Source of the DNA: Shewanella kaireitica
Lineage (GTDB): Bacteria; Pseudomonadota; Gammaproteobacteria; Enterobacterales; Shewanellaceae
Direction of reading: 5' to 3'
Assembly (NCBI RefSeq): GCF_023284045.1
Contig: NZ_JAKIKQ010000007.1
Span: 62,001-126,000 of the forward strand
Length of the DNA: 64,000 nt
The notes under the pieces were generated by a model. It was not told where the DNA came from. It searched no databases and was given only the letters and a program-made list of their open reading frames with translations. The translations under genes were made by a program, and so were the position numbers. Below are positions 17,524-26,910 of this stretch, piece by piece. Numbering within the stretch: position 1 is the first letter of the stretch; each line of letters starts with the position of its first letter.

Positions 17524-17883
17524 TTACATCGCGGGCTGAAACGATAACACTCTAAAACGCTCTACAATGGCGTTTAATACACCTTGTTGACGCATATTAC
17601 TGAGTACACCAGGACTAAACCTGTCTAAGCGAGACATCGCTGTGACTAACAGCTGACACTCATATAGTGTGGCGTCTGCTATATATTCAGGACGGTCAAC
17701 CATATAGCTATTGTTGTACCACTCATCCCATTTAAATGTTTCAAGCAATAATCCATCACGGTCTAGATCGGCAACAAACTCTTGTAAACGCTTGTCTGAA
17801 ACAAAATGATTACCAATAACAAGATCTTGAGCATACTCTTTATATAGACCAGCTGCGTGGCTCTGTATTGTTGAGTTGTTCAT
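17524..17883 (-). CDS. Hypothetical cytoplasmic protein, 119 aa (possibly DUF6508-like)
   Basis: The start was moved to the ATG at 17883 because GGAGG lies six bases upstream; the longer frame has no such site. The sequence FVADLDRDGLLLETFKWDEWYNNS and the helical tail YECQLLVTAMSRLDRFSPGVLSNM recall DUF6508, but this is from memory and not certain. No signal peptide. Unknown function. Confidence 0.72.
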   Translation of the reverse strand: MNNSTIQSHAAGLYKEYAQDLVIGNHFVSDKRLQEFVADLDRDGLLLETFKWDEWYNNSYMVDRPEYIADATLYECQLLVTAMSRLDRFSPGVLSNMRQQGVLNAIVERFRVLSFQPAM

Positions 17884-18252
17884 ACTATACCTCCGTTTAG
17901 AACTGGCCATATGCTGCTCTTTAATATAGAGAAGACTATTTATGTAGATAATTGATATCTGCATAAGGCATACCAGTTTTCAATGAGGTTATTCTAATTG
18001 ATGTAAACTGAACGCAAACTTAACAACAAGAAGTCACCGTTAAGTGCTTATAAAACAGGCTGAAAAGAGTTATCTCAGCCCATTACACCAAGCTAAAAAC
18101 TTGCGAATTTTAATAATATGGGCCACGGTTCCCTTCTATATATACAGGTGATTCCTCACCAGTCACATGACTTTTGATCCTTGTTTGCAAAATGCCAATG
18201 CAATCTGCATTGACTATACTTAGTCGTAATGAATAACAGCGGTGAGCGTACT
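17884..18252. other. Intergenic region, 369 bp, divergent promoters
   Basis: AT-rich spacer between two divergent small genes. No palindromes or repeats beyond chance were recognised. Confidence 0.45.
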
Positions 18253-18606
18253 ATGAAGTTAAAAATCAACAGGATTGTATTTGTACTACTCGCATTAGTC
18301 ATCAGCAGCAGCTCTGTGTATGGATCTGACAAACATGATAAAAGTGACAAACAAAAAGGTAAAAACAAGCAGCAAACACTACCCTATGGCCTGCAAAAGA
18401 AAGTTGACCGAGGAGAGCCATTACCGCCTGGCTGGCAAAAAAAGCTAACGCGAGGCGACAGACTAAGTGACGAGCTATTCTCTCGAGGTAGAGTCACATC
18501 GCCTATCGACTCTAATGGAAATGTTGTCATAGACATTGATGATGTGCCAATTAAGGTCAATAATAAAACCCGCGAGATTATTGATATTCTGGTCAAAGAT
18601 AACTAG
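18253..18606 (+). CDS. Exported CigR/RcnB-like small protein
   Basis: 117 residues from the ATG at 18253 (GGTGAG upstream; an earlier in-frame ATG is less suited). A signal peptide (about 1-25, ending VYGSD) precedes a Lys/Asp-rich linker (DKHDKSDKQKGKNKQQ). The conserved core is LPYGLQKKVDRGEPLPPGWQKKL, as in CigR/RcnB-like periplasmic proteins, followed by a beta-rich end. Probably periplasmic; role not known. Confidence 0.8.
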   Translation: MKLKINRIVFVLLALVISSSSVYGSDKHDKSDKQKGKNKQQTLPYGLQKKVDRGEPLPPGWQKKLTRGDRLSDELFSRGRVTSPIDSNGNVVIDIDDVPIKVNNKTREIIDILVKDN

Positions 18607-18654
18607 CTACTTGTCTATACTGCTATACATGTCGATACTCATTTTAAAGGCCTT

Positions 18655-18830
18655 TTGCCAGTTAAACGCTAGATGTATCGACGTAGAAACGGTGATTCCC
18701 TTTTAAGTCAGTGCAACAACGAAGTGGGCTGGCACCGAGCCTACTATGATAGGCTGCGTTTAGTAAAACTCGGTGTTATTGATTTTGCCGAGGGGCATCC
18801 ATTAGTGGCAATCAATGCCTCGCCTAAATG
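18655..18830 (+). repeat. Dispersed repeat, copy 3 (partial)
   Basis: It shares GTTxAAxxCTAGxxG, ACGTAGAAA, ACAACGAAGTGGGCTGGCAC, CGGTGTTATTGATTTT and AGTGGCAATCAATGCCTCGCCTAxATGAAT with the other copies but lacks the outer flanks. Hairpins: AGCCTA 18738-18743 with TAGGCT 18750-18755, and alternatively CACCGAG 18733-18739 with CTCGGTG 18769-18775. It sits between two unrelated genes with no ORF of its own. Confidence 0.75.
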
Positions 18831-18878
18831 AATCTAGGATCTTTAAGTCGATCGGGAAGAGGACAAGGGCAATTAAAA

Positions 18879-19787
18879 TTACTCAACTAACTTTGTCATA
18901 TCTTCCGCTGCAAACTCTTCCATAATCAATTCGGTAAATAAGCGCCCAGCTCTACCTAACGGACGCTCCATCGTCGATACCAGCTGAGGAGTGAAACTAA
19001 AACGGTTACCACCACTAAAATCAACTTCAATTAATTGACCATTATCAAGCTCGTCAGTAATCAAAAAATCGGGCATCCAACCGAAGCCTAATCCCATTAA
19101 AAGCGCATTTTTTTTCATGATAAAACCAGACAAGTAGAAAACTTTATCACCACCAAATTGCAATTCATCTCGGTGCAGTTTTTCAGGTGAAGAGTCCTCA
19201 ATGGTGAGCTCAACATGACGTTGCAATTCAAAAAGACTAATACTTTTCTCACTGGCTAATGGATGATTAGCGCCGGTAACCAATATACTGGTGATTTTAG
19301 GCAAAGGCTGTGGTCGATAATTTGGACCCGTTCGATAATCTTTCACCAACATTAGATCAGCACTGTCACGCTCAAAACGCTCCTGAACTCCTCCTAAGAA
19401 CTCCATATTGAGTTGCACTTTTGTTGGGATCTGTTGTTCAGCCATTCTTTTCAGGGCGCGCATAATCGGCTTCATAGGTAATGCACCGTCAACCACCAAC
19501 TCAAGTTTAGGCTCCCAGCCTTCACTAAACCTGCTCGCTAAATGTTCAATATTTGTTAGGTACTGCAGCAATCTTTGCCCTTCAGCCAAGATAACTTTAC
19601 CTTCAGGTGTTAATTCAGCGCGGTATTGATCCCGACAGAAAAGCTTTACACCTAAGTGCTGTTCAAGTTTTTTAACCTGATAGCTTACCGCTGACTGCGC
19701 TTTATGTAATCGCTCTGCAGCCTTAGCAAAACTGCCCTCTTCTACTAGCACTTGCAGCACCTTAAATGCATCAACATCAATGCGCAT
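18879..19787 (-). CDS. LysR-family regulator next to hmgA
   Basis: 302 residues. The N-terminal winged helix-turn-helix is seen in FKVLQVLVEEGSFAKAAERLHKAQSAVSYQVKKLEQ, followed by a LysR substrate-binding domain (about 90-295). It is transcribed divergently from the homogentisate dioxygenase gene, the usual position for a LysR protein controlling its neighbour; this is inference. An ATC-N9-GAT dyad lies in the shared intergenic region. Confidence 0.92.
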   Translation of the reverse strand: MRIDVDAFKVLQVLVEEGSFAKAAERLHKAQSAVSYQVKKLEQHLGVKLFCRDQYRAELTPEGKVILAEGQRLLQYLTNIEHLASRFSEGWEPKLELVVDGALPMKPIMRALKRMAEQQIPTKVQLNMEFLGGVQERFERDSADLMLVKDYRTGPNYRPQPLPKITSILVTGANHPLASEKSISLFELQRHVELTIEDSSPEKLHRDELQFGGDKVFYLSGFIMKKNALLMGLGFGWMPDFLITDELDNGQLIEVDFSGGNRFSFTPQLVSTMERPLGRAGRLFTELIMEEFAAEDMTKLVE

Positions 19788-19816
19788 ATTGCTCTCCTAA
19801 CGTAAACATAAACATA

Positions 19817-19835
19817 CCATCTAAAAAACAGATGG
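19817..19835 (+). promoter_or_regulatory. Candidate LysR operator between the LysR gene and hmgA
   Basis: The perfect dyad CCATCT-N7-AGATGG contains the classical LysR half-sites ATC-N9-GAT. It lies 30 bases from the LysR start and about 107 from the hmgA start, and is the only such site noticed in this intergenic stretch. Confidence 0.5.
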
Positions 19836-19941
19836 AGTTAGGTTAATTATTATTCTTTTTTTTGCTGTTGTTAGCAACTAAATTGATAACAAGATCACAT
19901 TATTAGAATAAGTGCGAACGCACACAGAAAGGAAAGCCAGT

Positions 19942-21102
19942 ATGCCATTTTATGTGAAGCAGGGAGAGATCCCTACCAAGCGTCATATCACATTCAAAAA
20001 AGACAATGGGGAGCTTTATCGTGAAGAGCTGTTCTCGACCCATGGCTTTTCCAATATCTATTCGAATAAGTATCACCACAACATGCCAACAAAGGCATTA
20101 GAAGTTGCGCCTTATAGCTTAAGCCATGGTGCAGACTGGCAAGACTCTTTAGTACAAAATTATAAGCTAGATACTAAACAAGCTGATTGCCAAGGTAACT
20201 TCTTTAGTGCCCGCAATAAGATTTTCTTCAATAACGACGTGGCGATGTACACCGCTAAAGTGACTGAAGATACCGACGAGTTTTATCGTAACGCTTATGC
20301 GGATGAAGTACTTTTTGTTCACGAAGGCGAAGGGACGTTACTCAGTGAGTACGGTGCCCTAGCAGTTAAGAAATGGGATTATCTCATCATTCCAAGAGGG
20401 ACTACCTACCAACTTAAATTTGATGACTATAAGGCAGCTCGCCTGTTTGTCATCGAGTCTTCGACCATGGTTGAGGTTCCGAAACACTTTCGAAATGAAT
20501 ATGGGCAGATGCTTGAGTCAGCGCCTTACTGCGAGCGAGATATACGCACGCCGGTTTTGCAAGATGCTGTTGTTGAGAAAGGTAACTTCTCATTAGTGTG
20601 TAAATTTGGTGATAAGTATCAGCTAACCGCTTTAGAGTGGCACCCGTTTGATTTAGTCGGTTGGGATGGTTGTGTCTATCCATGGGCGTTCAATATTCAA
20701 GAATATGCCCCTAAGGTCGGTAAGATCCACCTTCCACCTTCTGACCACTTAGTGTTTACAGCACATAACTTCGTGATCTGTAACTTTGTACCGCGCCCTT
20801 ATGATTTCCACCCACAATCGATCCCAGCGCCTTATTACCACTCCAATATCGATAGCGATGAGGTGCTTTACTACGTCGACGGTGACTTTATGAGCCGCAC
20901 AGGTATCGAAGCGGGTTATATGACTCTGCATCAAAAAGGTGTACCACACGGACCACAACCTGGCAAAACTGAAGCCTCAATAGGCAAAACAGAAACCTAC
21001 GAATACGCAGTGATGGTTGATACATTCGCCCCACTCAAATTGACTGAACATGTAAAGAACTGCATGAGCATCGACTACAACCGTTCTTGGATTGAAAGTT
21101 AA
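19942..21102 (+). CDS. hmgA: Homogentisate 1,2-dioxygenase
   Basis: 386 residues from the ATG at 19942 (AAAGGA upstream); a longer in-frame start at 19912 lacks a site. Cupin-fold Fe(II) ring-cleavage enzyme turning homogentisate into maleylacetoacetate in tyrosine/phenylalanine catabolism. Family-typical segments include YADEVLFVHEGEG, WDYLIIPRGTTY, ALEWHPFDLVGWDGCVYPWAFN, FVPRPYDFHP and MTLHQKGVPHGPQPG. It is followed by hpd after 62 bases, probably one transcript. Confidence 0.95.
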   Translation: MPFYVKQGEIPTKRHITFKKDNGELYREELFSTHGFSNIYSNKYHHNMPTKALEVAPYSLSHGADWQDSLVQNYKLDTKQADCQGNFFSARNKIFFNNDVAMYTAKVTEDTDEFYRNAYADEVLFVHEGEGTLLSEYGALAVKKWDYLIIPRGTTYQLKFDDYKAARLFVIESSTMVEVPKHFRNEYGQMLESAPYCERDIRTPVLQDAVVEKGNFSLVCKFGDKYQLTALEWHPFDLVGWDGCVYPWAFNIQEYAPKVGKIHLPPSDHLVFTAHNFVICNFVPRPYDFHPQSIPAPYYHSNIDSDEVLYYVDGDFMSRTGIEAGYMTLHQKGVPHGPQPGKTEASIGKTETYEYAVMVDTFAPLKLTEHVKNCMSIDYNRSWIES

Positions 21103-21164
21103 ACTTAACCAAGAGCAACAGCCATCAACGTAATGGCGACTAAGAATTGATAAAGGATATAACA

Positions 21165-22205
21165 ATGGCAAGCGAACAAAACCCACTTGGCTTACTCGGT
21201 ATCGAATTTACTGAGTTCGCGACTCCTGAGCAAGATTATATGCATCAGGTTTTTATTGATTTTGGTTTTTCTTTACTGAAAAAATCCAAATCTAAAGAGA
21301 TCCTCTACTACAAACAGAATGATATTAATTTCCTGCTTAATACCGAACGTAAAGGCTTTTCTGCAGAGTTTGCCAAAAGCCACGGCCCAGCAATTTGTTC
21401 AATGGGTTGGCGCGTAGAAGATGCACAGTTTGCTTTTGAAGGCGCGGTTGCTCGCGGTGCAAAGCCTGCAGATGAAGACGCAAAGGATATGCCATACCCA
21501 GCCATATACGGTATCGGTGACAGCCTTATCTATTTCATCGACACCTTCGGTGAGAATGACAATATTTATGCCACAGACTTTGAAGATTTAGACGAACAAG
21601 TTATCACCCAAGAAAAAGGCTTTATTGAAGTTGATCACCTGACAAACAATGTTTACAAAGGCACGATGGAACATTGGTCTAACTTTTATAAAGATATCTT
21701 TGGTTTCACTGAAGTTCGTTATTTTGACATTAAAGGTTCTCAAACAGCACTTGTGTCATATGCTCTGCGCTCACCAGATGGAAGCTTCTGTATTCCAATC
21801 AATGAAGGTAAAGGTAATGACAAAAACCAAATTGATGAGTACTTACGTGAATATGACGGTCCAGGTGTACAACATTTAGCGTTCAGAAGCCGCGACATTG
21901 TCGGTTCTTTGGATGCTATGGAAGGATCATCAATCCAAACCCTCGATATTATTCCTGAGTACTACGACACTATTTTCGATAAGTTACCGCAGGTGACTGA
22001 AGATCGTGAACGCATTAAGCACCACCAAATTCTAGTTGATGGTGACGAAGAGGGTTATCTGCTACAGATCTTTACTAAGAATCTATTTGGCCCAATCTTT
22101 ATTGAGATCATCCAACGTAAGAACAATCTTGGTTTTGGCGAAGGTAACTTCAAAGCTTTGTTTGAGTCTATTGAACGTGATCAGCAGCGCCGTGGTGTGC
22201 TCTAA
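21165..22205 (+). CDS. hpd: 4-hydroxyphenylpyruvate dioxygenase
   Basis: 346 residues from the ATG at 21165 (AAAGGA upstream). Two VOC/glyoxalase modules. The Fe(II)-binding triad of the family is visible as His in EVDHLT (about 162), His in GVQHLAFRS (about 240) and Glu in FIEIIQRK (about 320). It converts 4-hydroxyphenylpyruvate to homogentisate, the substrate of hmgA just upstream. Later pathway genes (maleylacetoacetate isomerase, fumarylacetoacetase) are not in this window. A terminator follows. Confidence 0.96.
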   Translation: MASEQNPLGLLGIEFTEFATPEQDYMHQVFIDFGFSLLKKSKSKEILYYKQNDINFLLNTERKGFSAEFAKSHGPAICSMGWRVEDAQFAFEGAVARGAKPADEDAKDMPYPAIYGIGDSLIYFIDTFGENDNIYATDFEDLDEQVITQEKGFIEVDHLTNNVYKGTMEHWSNFYKDIFGFTEVRYFDIKGSQTALVSYALRSPDGSFCIPINEGKGNDKNQIDEYLREYDGPGVQHLAFRSRDIVGSLDAMEGSSIQTLDIIPEYYDTIFDKLPQVTEDRERIKHHQILVDGDEEGYLLQIFTKNLFGPIFIEIIQRKNNLGFGEGNFKALFESIERDQQRRGVL

Positions 22206-22241
22206 ACAGTAGCTTTGTAAACTGCTTTTCTCGCAGAGTAA

Positions 22242-22280
22242 ACCAGCTTAAGTCTATCAAATGACTAAGCTGGTTTTTTT
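22242..22280 (+). terminator. Terminator of the hmgA-hpd transcript
   Basis: ACCAGCTTA / TAAGCTGGT stem with T7 following. Confidence 0.88.
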
Positions 22281-22389
22281 ATAGCTAACGTTCACTAAAT
22301 TTCGATTTGCAACTGCTGTTATCTTCTCTACAATGGCGCTCAGTCTCAAGACTGCCCTCAGTACTTTAACTTAAGAGAGTTGCCGCCTC

Positions 22390-23010
22390 ATGCCCGATAT
22401 TGCACTACTCGCCGTATTTCTACCGACCTTCTTTTTTGTCTCTATTACCCCAGGTATGTGCATGACGCTAGCAATGACACTGGGAATGAGTATTGGCGTG
22501 CGCCGTACTATGTGGATGATGGCCGGGGAACTTGTCGGTGTTGCTCTGGTGGCTGTAGCGGCCGTTATGGGCGTTGCCAGTATAATGCTGAACTACCCAG
22601 AGGCTTTTGCAGTACTTAAATGGGTTGGTGGCGCTTATCTGACCTATATCGGCATCAATATGTGGCGCTCAAAAGGTAAGATGGCTTTAGTTGAGGGCCA
22701 AACAGCGCCAAGTGTCGGCAATTTAGAGTTAATGACTCAAGGCTTTATGACCGCCATTGCCAACCCTAAAGGCTGGGCGTTTATGGTGTCTCTATTACCA
22801 CCATTTATAAACGTTGAACGGGAAGTTGCGCCGCAGTTATTGGCACTTTTATCCATCATTATGTTTACTGAATTTACCAGTATGATGGCTTATGCCACTG
22901 GTGGTAAAAGCCTACGGGTATTCTTGAGTCGCGGCGATAATATCAAATGGATGAACCGCATTGCCGGCTCATTAATGATAGGCGTCGGTTTTTGGTTGGC
23001 ACTGGGTTGA
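22390..23010 (+). CDS. LysE/RhtB-family amino-acid exporter
   Basis: 206 residues with about six membrane segments. The family N-terminus is visible (FFFVSITPGMCMTLAMTLGMSIGVRR), as are GGAYLTYIGINMWRS and FMTAIANPKGWAFMVSLLPPF. It exports amino acids or analogues across the inner membrane. The gene stands alone and its Shine-Dalgarno is poor. Substrate not predictable. Confidence 0.9.
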   Translation: MPDIALLAVFLPTFFFVSITPGMCMTLAMTLGMSIGVRRTMWMMAGELVGVALVAVAAVMGVASIMLNYPEAFAVLKWVGGAYLTYIGINMWRSKGKMALVEGQTAPSVGNLELMTQGFMTAIANPKGWAFMVSLLPPFINVEREVAPQLLALLSIIMFTEFTSMMAYATGGKSLRVFLSRGDNIKWMNRIAGSLMIGVGFWLALG

Positions 23011-23055
23011 ACAATCAACGCGCTGTATTGCAAACGACAAACCTTTGCTAATGGC

Positions 23056-24267
23056 TTAATCAGCGGCTTGTCGATAAGGCAACTTGCTAGTGAGTTGTTG
23101 CATATAGCTCTTAATGTTGTCAGCCTCTTGCAGAGTAAAGCTTTCAATAGCACTGCGAAATTCTGGATGCGTGATCTCATGAGTTGAGTAAGTGGCGATA
23201 GGTTCAAATCCTCGCGCCACCTTATGCTCACCTTGCGCGCCAGCGTCAAACACTTGTAGTTTCTCAGTGATGCAATAATCAATGCCTTGATAGTAACAAG
23301 CTTCAAAGTGCAAGCCGTCGATATCGACCAAGCTCCCCCAGTAGCGACCATAAAGATGAGTTTTAGACCTAAAATAAAGTGCTGTTGCGATGATTTCATT
23401 GTCCTTGTCACGCACTAATAACAACAATACATTGTCAGGCATGGTTTGAGACAAAGATTCAAAAAAGTCAAAATTTAAGTAACCAGCATGTCCAGATCGT
23501 TTCGCATAAGTTTGCCTATAACAGGCGTAGAAACTTTGCCACATTTCTGCTGTCGTATCACTGGCTGCAACGAACTCAAAGCTCAACTTATGTGGCGCTA
23601 GTTTGCCACGCTCTTTATTGATGTCTTTACGTTTACGCGAGGTCAATGACATTAAAAAACCATCAAAATCCTTATAGTCTCTATTGTGCCAGTGAAACTG
23701 AGTACTCAGCCTTGTTAAACATGCATTCTCAGCGGTATGTGCTTGAGACATACTGCTGAACTGTGCTTTAGGGAGGAATAAACAGTGCCAGCTAGAGAAA
23801 CCGTTTTCTATCGAAATATCACCAAGCACCTGGGTAATAGCATCGTAAACAATTTGCTGAGGCATATCAGCCGCGATGCCAATCCGCTTGCCCGTAACAG
23901 GGGTAAATGGAATGGCTGAGACAAGCTTTGGATAATAGGGGATTTGATGTCTTTCGTACGCTTCAGCCCAGGCCCAGTCAAAGATATATTCACCATAGGA
24001 ATGACTTTTTATATACAAGGGCATCACAGCGACAATGTCGGTTAGGTGGTACACAACAAGATGCAATGGTTTCCAGCCTGTACGCTGGCAAACACACCCA
24101 CTGCGCTCCAATGCAGCCAAATAAGCATGATTATTAAATGGATTGTTATCATCCATTAATCGGTCCCAAGTTTTAGGACTGACCGCATCAATACTCTCAA
24201 CAAATTCAGCCCTGAGCTGAAAATCATTATTTAGGTCTGTGCTTTCTTTGGCTTGTTGCTTATCCAA
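23056..24267 (-). CDS. Peptidogalycan/FemAB-like GNAT acyltransferase (DUF482)
   Basis: 403 residues. Pattern of the peptidogalycan (PF04339) family: DNNPFNNHAYLAALERSGC, HSYGEYIFDWAWAEAYERH, SRKRKDINKERGKL, YLNFDFFESLSQTMPDNVLLLL, GRYWGSLVDIDGLHFEACYYQGI, FDAGAQGEHKVARGF. These are predicted GNAT-fold transferases of uncertain acceptor, possibly cell-wall or lipid related. Start codon TTG. Convergent with the exporter gene. Confidence 0.88.
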   Translation of the reverse strand: MDKQQAKESTDLNNDFQLRAEFVESIDAVSPKTWDRLMDDNNPFNNHAYLAALERSGCVCQRTGWKPLHLVVYHLTDIVAVMPLYIKSHSYGEYIFDWAWAEAYERHQIPYYPKLVSAIPFTPVTGKRIGIAADMPQQIVYDAITQVLGDISIENGFSSWHCLFLPKAQFSSMSQAHTAENACLTRLSTQFHWHNRDYKDFDGFLMSLTSRKRKDINKERGKLAPHKLSFEFVAASDTTAEMWQSFYACYRQTYAKRSGHAGYLNFDFFESLSQTMPDNVLLLLVRDKDNEIIATALYFRSKTHLYGRYWGSLVDIDGLHFEACYYQGIDYCITEKLQVFDAGAQGEHKVARGFEPIATYSTHEITHPEFRSAIESFTLQEADNIKSYMQQLTSKLPYRQAAD

Positions 24268-24447
24268 ACTCTTTTATCACTCCCGTTATGTTTAGGCTCT
24301 TTCAATACTAACCACCAATATAGATGATTAATCTATCGCTATTGCATTTATACCCGATAAGCGGCACATTGCTAGTCTAATTTAAGAGTTGAATGGGGTT
24401 TCCCCCAAGAAAATCAACCTCTACAGACAATAAACAAAGGATTGAAA

Positions 24448-26199
24448 ATGCGCTCGTTTAAGGCCTTAGCATTTGCCATTACAATGGCAATTCCCCTCAC
24501 GACTCTAACACTAACCGCCAGCGCACCGCTATCGGTGAGTGCCGCCGAGACTTCTATCTACAGCCATATGGCCACCGCGCACCCAGTTTGGGCAGAACAC
24601 GGTATGGTTGCCAGCCAAGAAGCATTAGCAACCCAGGCGGGGGTAGCAATACTTAAGCAAGGCGGTAATGCTGTTGATGCTGCAGTCGCAGTAGGTTTTA
24701 GTCTAGCGGTCACCTTGCCAAGAGCTGGTAACATTGGTGGCGGCGGTTTTATGTTAGTGCATCTGGCTGAGCAAAATAAGACTGTTGCAATCGATTACCG
24801 AGAAATGGCTCCAGCTAAGGCGCACAAAGACATTTTTCTAGATGAAAAAGGAAATGCAGTAAAAAAACTTAGCCGTGAACACGGTCTGGCAGTCGGGGTG
24901 CCAGGGACAGTGATGGGGATGGAGCTCGCACTAAAGCAGTACGGCACGATGACCATGGCTCAGGTCACTAAAACTGCAATCGATTTGGCTAAAAATGGCA
25001 TAGTCGTTACCCCTGATTTAGCTTCTTCACTATCAGGGTTAAAGAGACGAATTGCCCAATGGCCAAGCTCTAGAGAGATTTTCTACAAAAAAAATAACAC
25101 TGACTACCAAAGCGGTGAAATCTTAAAACAACCAGAATTAGCGAATTCCTTGTCGCTAATCGCAAAACAGGGTAGCAAAGGATTTTATCAAGGTGAAACG
25201 GCCGAAAAAATCGTCGCAGCTGTTAAAGCCGCCGGAGGCATAATGACGCTTGATGATTTAAAACAATATCAAGCTATTGAAAGAGAGCCTGTATCGGGTA
25301 ATTATCGCGGCTATCAAGTCGTTTCTATGCCGCCACCATCATCAGGTGGTATCCATATTATCGAGATGCTCAATATATTAGAGCAATATCCGATAGGAAA
25401 ACTTGGCCACAACAGCGCTGCCACTTTGCACCTAATGACAGAATCAATGAAGCGGGCCTATGCAGATCGCAGTGAGTATTTGGGCGATCCTGACTTTGTT
25501 AATGTGCCGGTTGATGCTTTGACCAATAAAGAGTACGCCAAAACACTCTCGAAAAAAATTGTCATGAATAGGGCTACACCTAGCAGCGAAATTAAACCCG
25601 GCAAACTCGCGCCCTATGAAAGTAACCAAACTACCCATTATTCTGTGGTGGATAAATGGGGCAATGCGGTATCCAATACTTATACCCTTAATTTTAGCTA
25701 TGGTTCAGGCCTAGTTGCCAAAGGCACTGGCATATTACTTAACAATGAAATGGATGACTTTTCCGCAAAACCTGGAGTGCCCAACGGCTTTGGCTTAATC
25801 GGTGGTGAGGCTAATGCTGTTGAGGGCAGAAAACGACCGTTGAGTTCCATGAGCCCGACTATCGTAATGAAAGACGGTAAACCGTATATCGTTACTGGTA
25901 GTCCTGGTGGTTCTCGCATTATCACCACGACCTTGCAAGTTATTATGAACGTGATTGACCATGACTTTAACATCGCTGAAGCGACCAATGCTGCTCGAGT
26001 TCACCATCAATGGTTGCCTGATGTCTTACGGGTGGAACATACGCTAAACATCGATACTCGTCAGCTGTTGGAGGAGAAAGGCCATAAGATAAAGGTCAAT
26101 AACTCTATGGGATCGACACAATCAATCATGGTGACTGAACAAGGTATATTTGGCTCATCAGATCCACGTCGAGCAGGCAGTGCGACCATAGGTTACTAG
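24448..26199 (+). CDS. ggt: Gamma-glutamyltransferase
   Basis: 583 residues from the ATG at 24448 (AAAGG seven bases upstream; an earlier TTG is too close to that site). Signal peptide about 1-30. A single-chain proenzyme expected to self-cleave before the catalytic Thr at about residue 395 (TTHYSVVDKWGNAV). Also seen: GNIGGGGFMLVH, DYREMAPAKAH, MPPPSSGGIH, LNNEMDDFS and KRPLSSMSPTIV. It hydrolyses glutathione and transfers gamma-glutamyl groups in the periplasm. Followed by its own terminator. Confidence 0.95.
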   Translation: MRSFKALAFAITMAIPLTTLTLTASAPLSVSAAETSIYSHMATAHPVWAEHGMVASQEALATQAGVAILKQGGNAVDAAVAVGFSLAVTLPRAGNIGGGGFMLVHLAEQNKTVAIDYREMAPAKAHKDIFLDEKGNAVKKLSREHGLAVGVPGTVMGMELALKQYGTMTMAQVTKTAIDLAKNGIVVTPDLASSLSGLKRRIAQWPSSREIFYKKNNTDYQSGEILKQPELANSLSLIAKQGSKGFYQGETAEKIVAAVKAAGGIMTLDDLKQYQAIEREPVSGNYRGYQVVSMPPPSSGGIHIIEMLNILEQYPIGKLGHNSAATLHLMTESMKRAYADRSEYLGDPDFVNVPVDALTNKEYAKTLSKKIVMNRATPSSEIKPGKLAPYESNQTTHYSVVDKWGNAVSNTYTLNFSYGSGLVAKGTGILLNNEMDDFSAKPGVPNGFGLIGGEANAVEGRKRPLSSMSPTIVMKDGKPYIVTGSPGGSRIITTTLQVIMNVIDHDFNIAEATNAARVHHQWLPDVLRVEHTLNIDTRQLLEEKGHKIKVNNSMGSTQSIMVTEQGIFGSSDPRRAGSATIGY

Positions 26200-26241
26200 A
26201 TTAACGACTAGCACCGATTAACAGATAAGCTTTAGCAACAG

Positions 26242-26274
26242 TGCGCTTTCATCATTAATGGAAGCGCATTTTTT
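26242..26274 (+). terminator. Terminator after ggt
   Basis: TGCGCTTTC / GAAGCGCA stem with T6 tail. Confidence 0.85.
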
Positions 26275-26302
26275 GAATGGAAGAAAACCTTACCAACTAA
26301 GC

Positions 26303-26776
26303 TCATTCTGGGTAACGTTTTTTCATTTTGGCAATTGAGTCGCTGATCAATTCAGTCAATACCGCTAAATCTACATCACTTAACCGCTTTATATATAAAC
26401 ATGACTTACCGGTTTTATGTTTACCAAGCTTAGGTAGAATCTCTTGGTAATCACCAAAACCATTCATAAGGTATATGGTGATATCATTTTTTCTTGCTGC
26501 AAAACCCGTTATCGGCCAATCTCCTTCACGACCAGAAGCATAGCGGTAGTGATATTGGCCAAAACCTATGATGCTACCCCACATGACAGCAGGTTGTTTG
26601 GTTACAGTAGAAAACAATTGCTGCAGTGCTTGGCAATCTTCAAGCTTATTCCCTGAAAGTTTCTGTTTTAAAAATAAAGAGGCGTCCGCACTGGTAGGTT
26701 GTGTCTTCAATGTTTGACTCACTGACCTTGTTACAGATTGAACCTTTTTCTTGGCAGTATCAACGCTTGCGGCCAT
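26303..26776 (-). CDS. DUF1801 domain protein
   Basis: 157 residues. An N-terminal Ala/Lys/Ser-rich segment of about 30 residues precedes a YdhG/DUF1801-like domain: LQQLFSTVTKQPAVMWGSIIGFGQYHYRY, GFAARKNDITIYLM, LGKHKTGKSCLYIKRLSDVD. Cytoplasmic; function unknown. Strong Shine-Dalgarno (GAGAGGGGG). The basic N-terminal arm is unusual for the family and could bind nucleic acid. Confidence 0.85.
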   Translation of the reverse strand: MAASVDTAKKKVQSVTRSVSQTLKTQPTSADASLFLKQKLSGNKLEDCQALQQLFSTVTKQPAVMWGSIIGFGQYHYRYASGREGDWPITGFAARKNDITIYLMNGFGDYQEILPKLGKHKTGKSCLYIKRLSDVDLAVLTELISDSIAKMKKRYPE

Positions 26777-26854
26777 CTTTCCCCCTCTCTGTTAATAACC
26801 ATAGCAATGGCAATCTTTTTAAATAGTGTAGCTGCAAACATTAACAGTGTAATA

Positions 26855-26884
26855 AAAAGGGCAAAGCATACGCCCTGCCCTTTA
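26855..26884 (-). terminator. Terminator after the 1058-residue fusion gene
   Basis: On the minus strand AAAGGGC / GCCCTTT closes a loop and is followed by TTATT. Confidence 0.75.
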
Positions 26885-26910
26885 TATGGAGTTTTACTAG
26901 TAATAACAGA

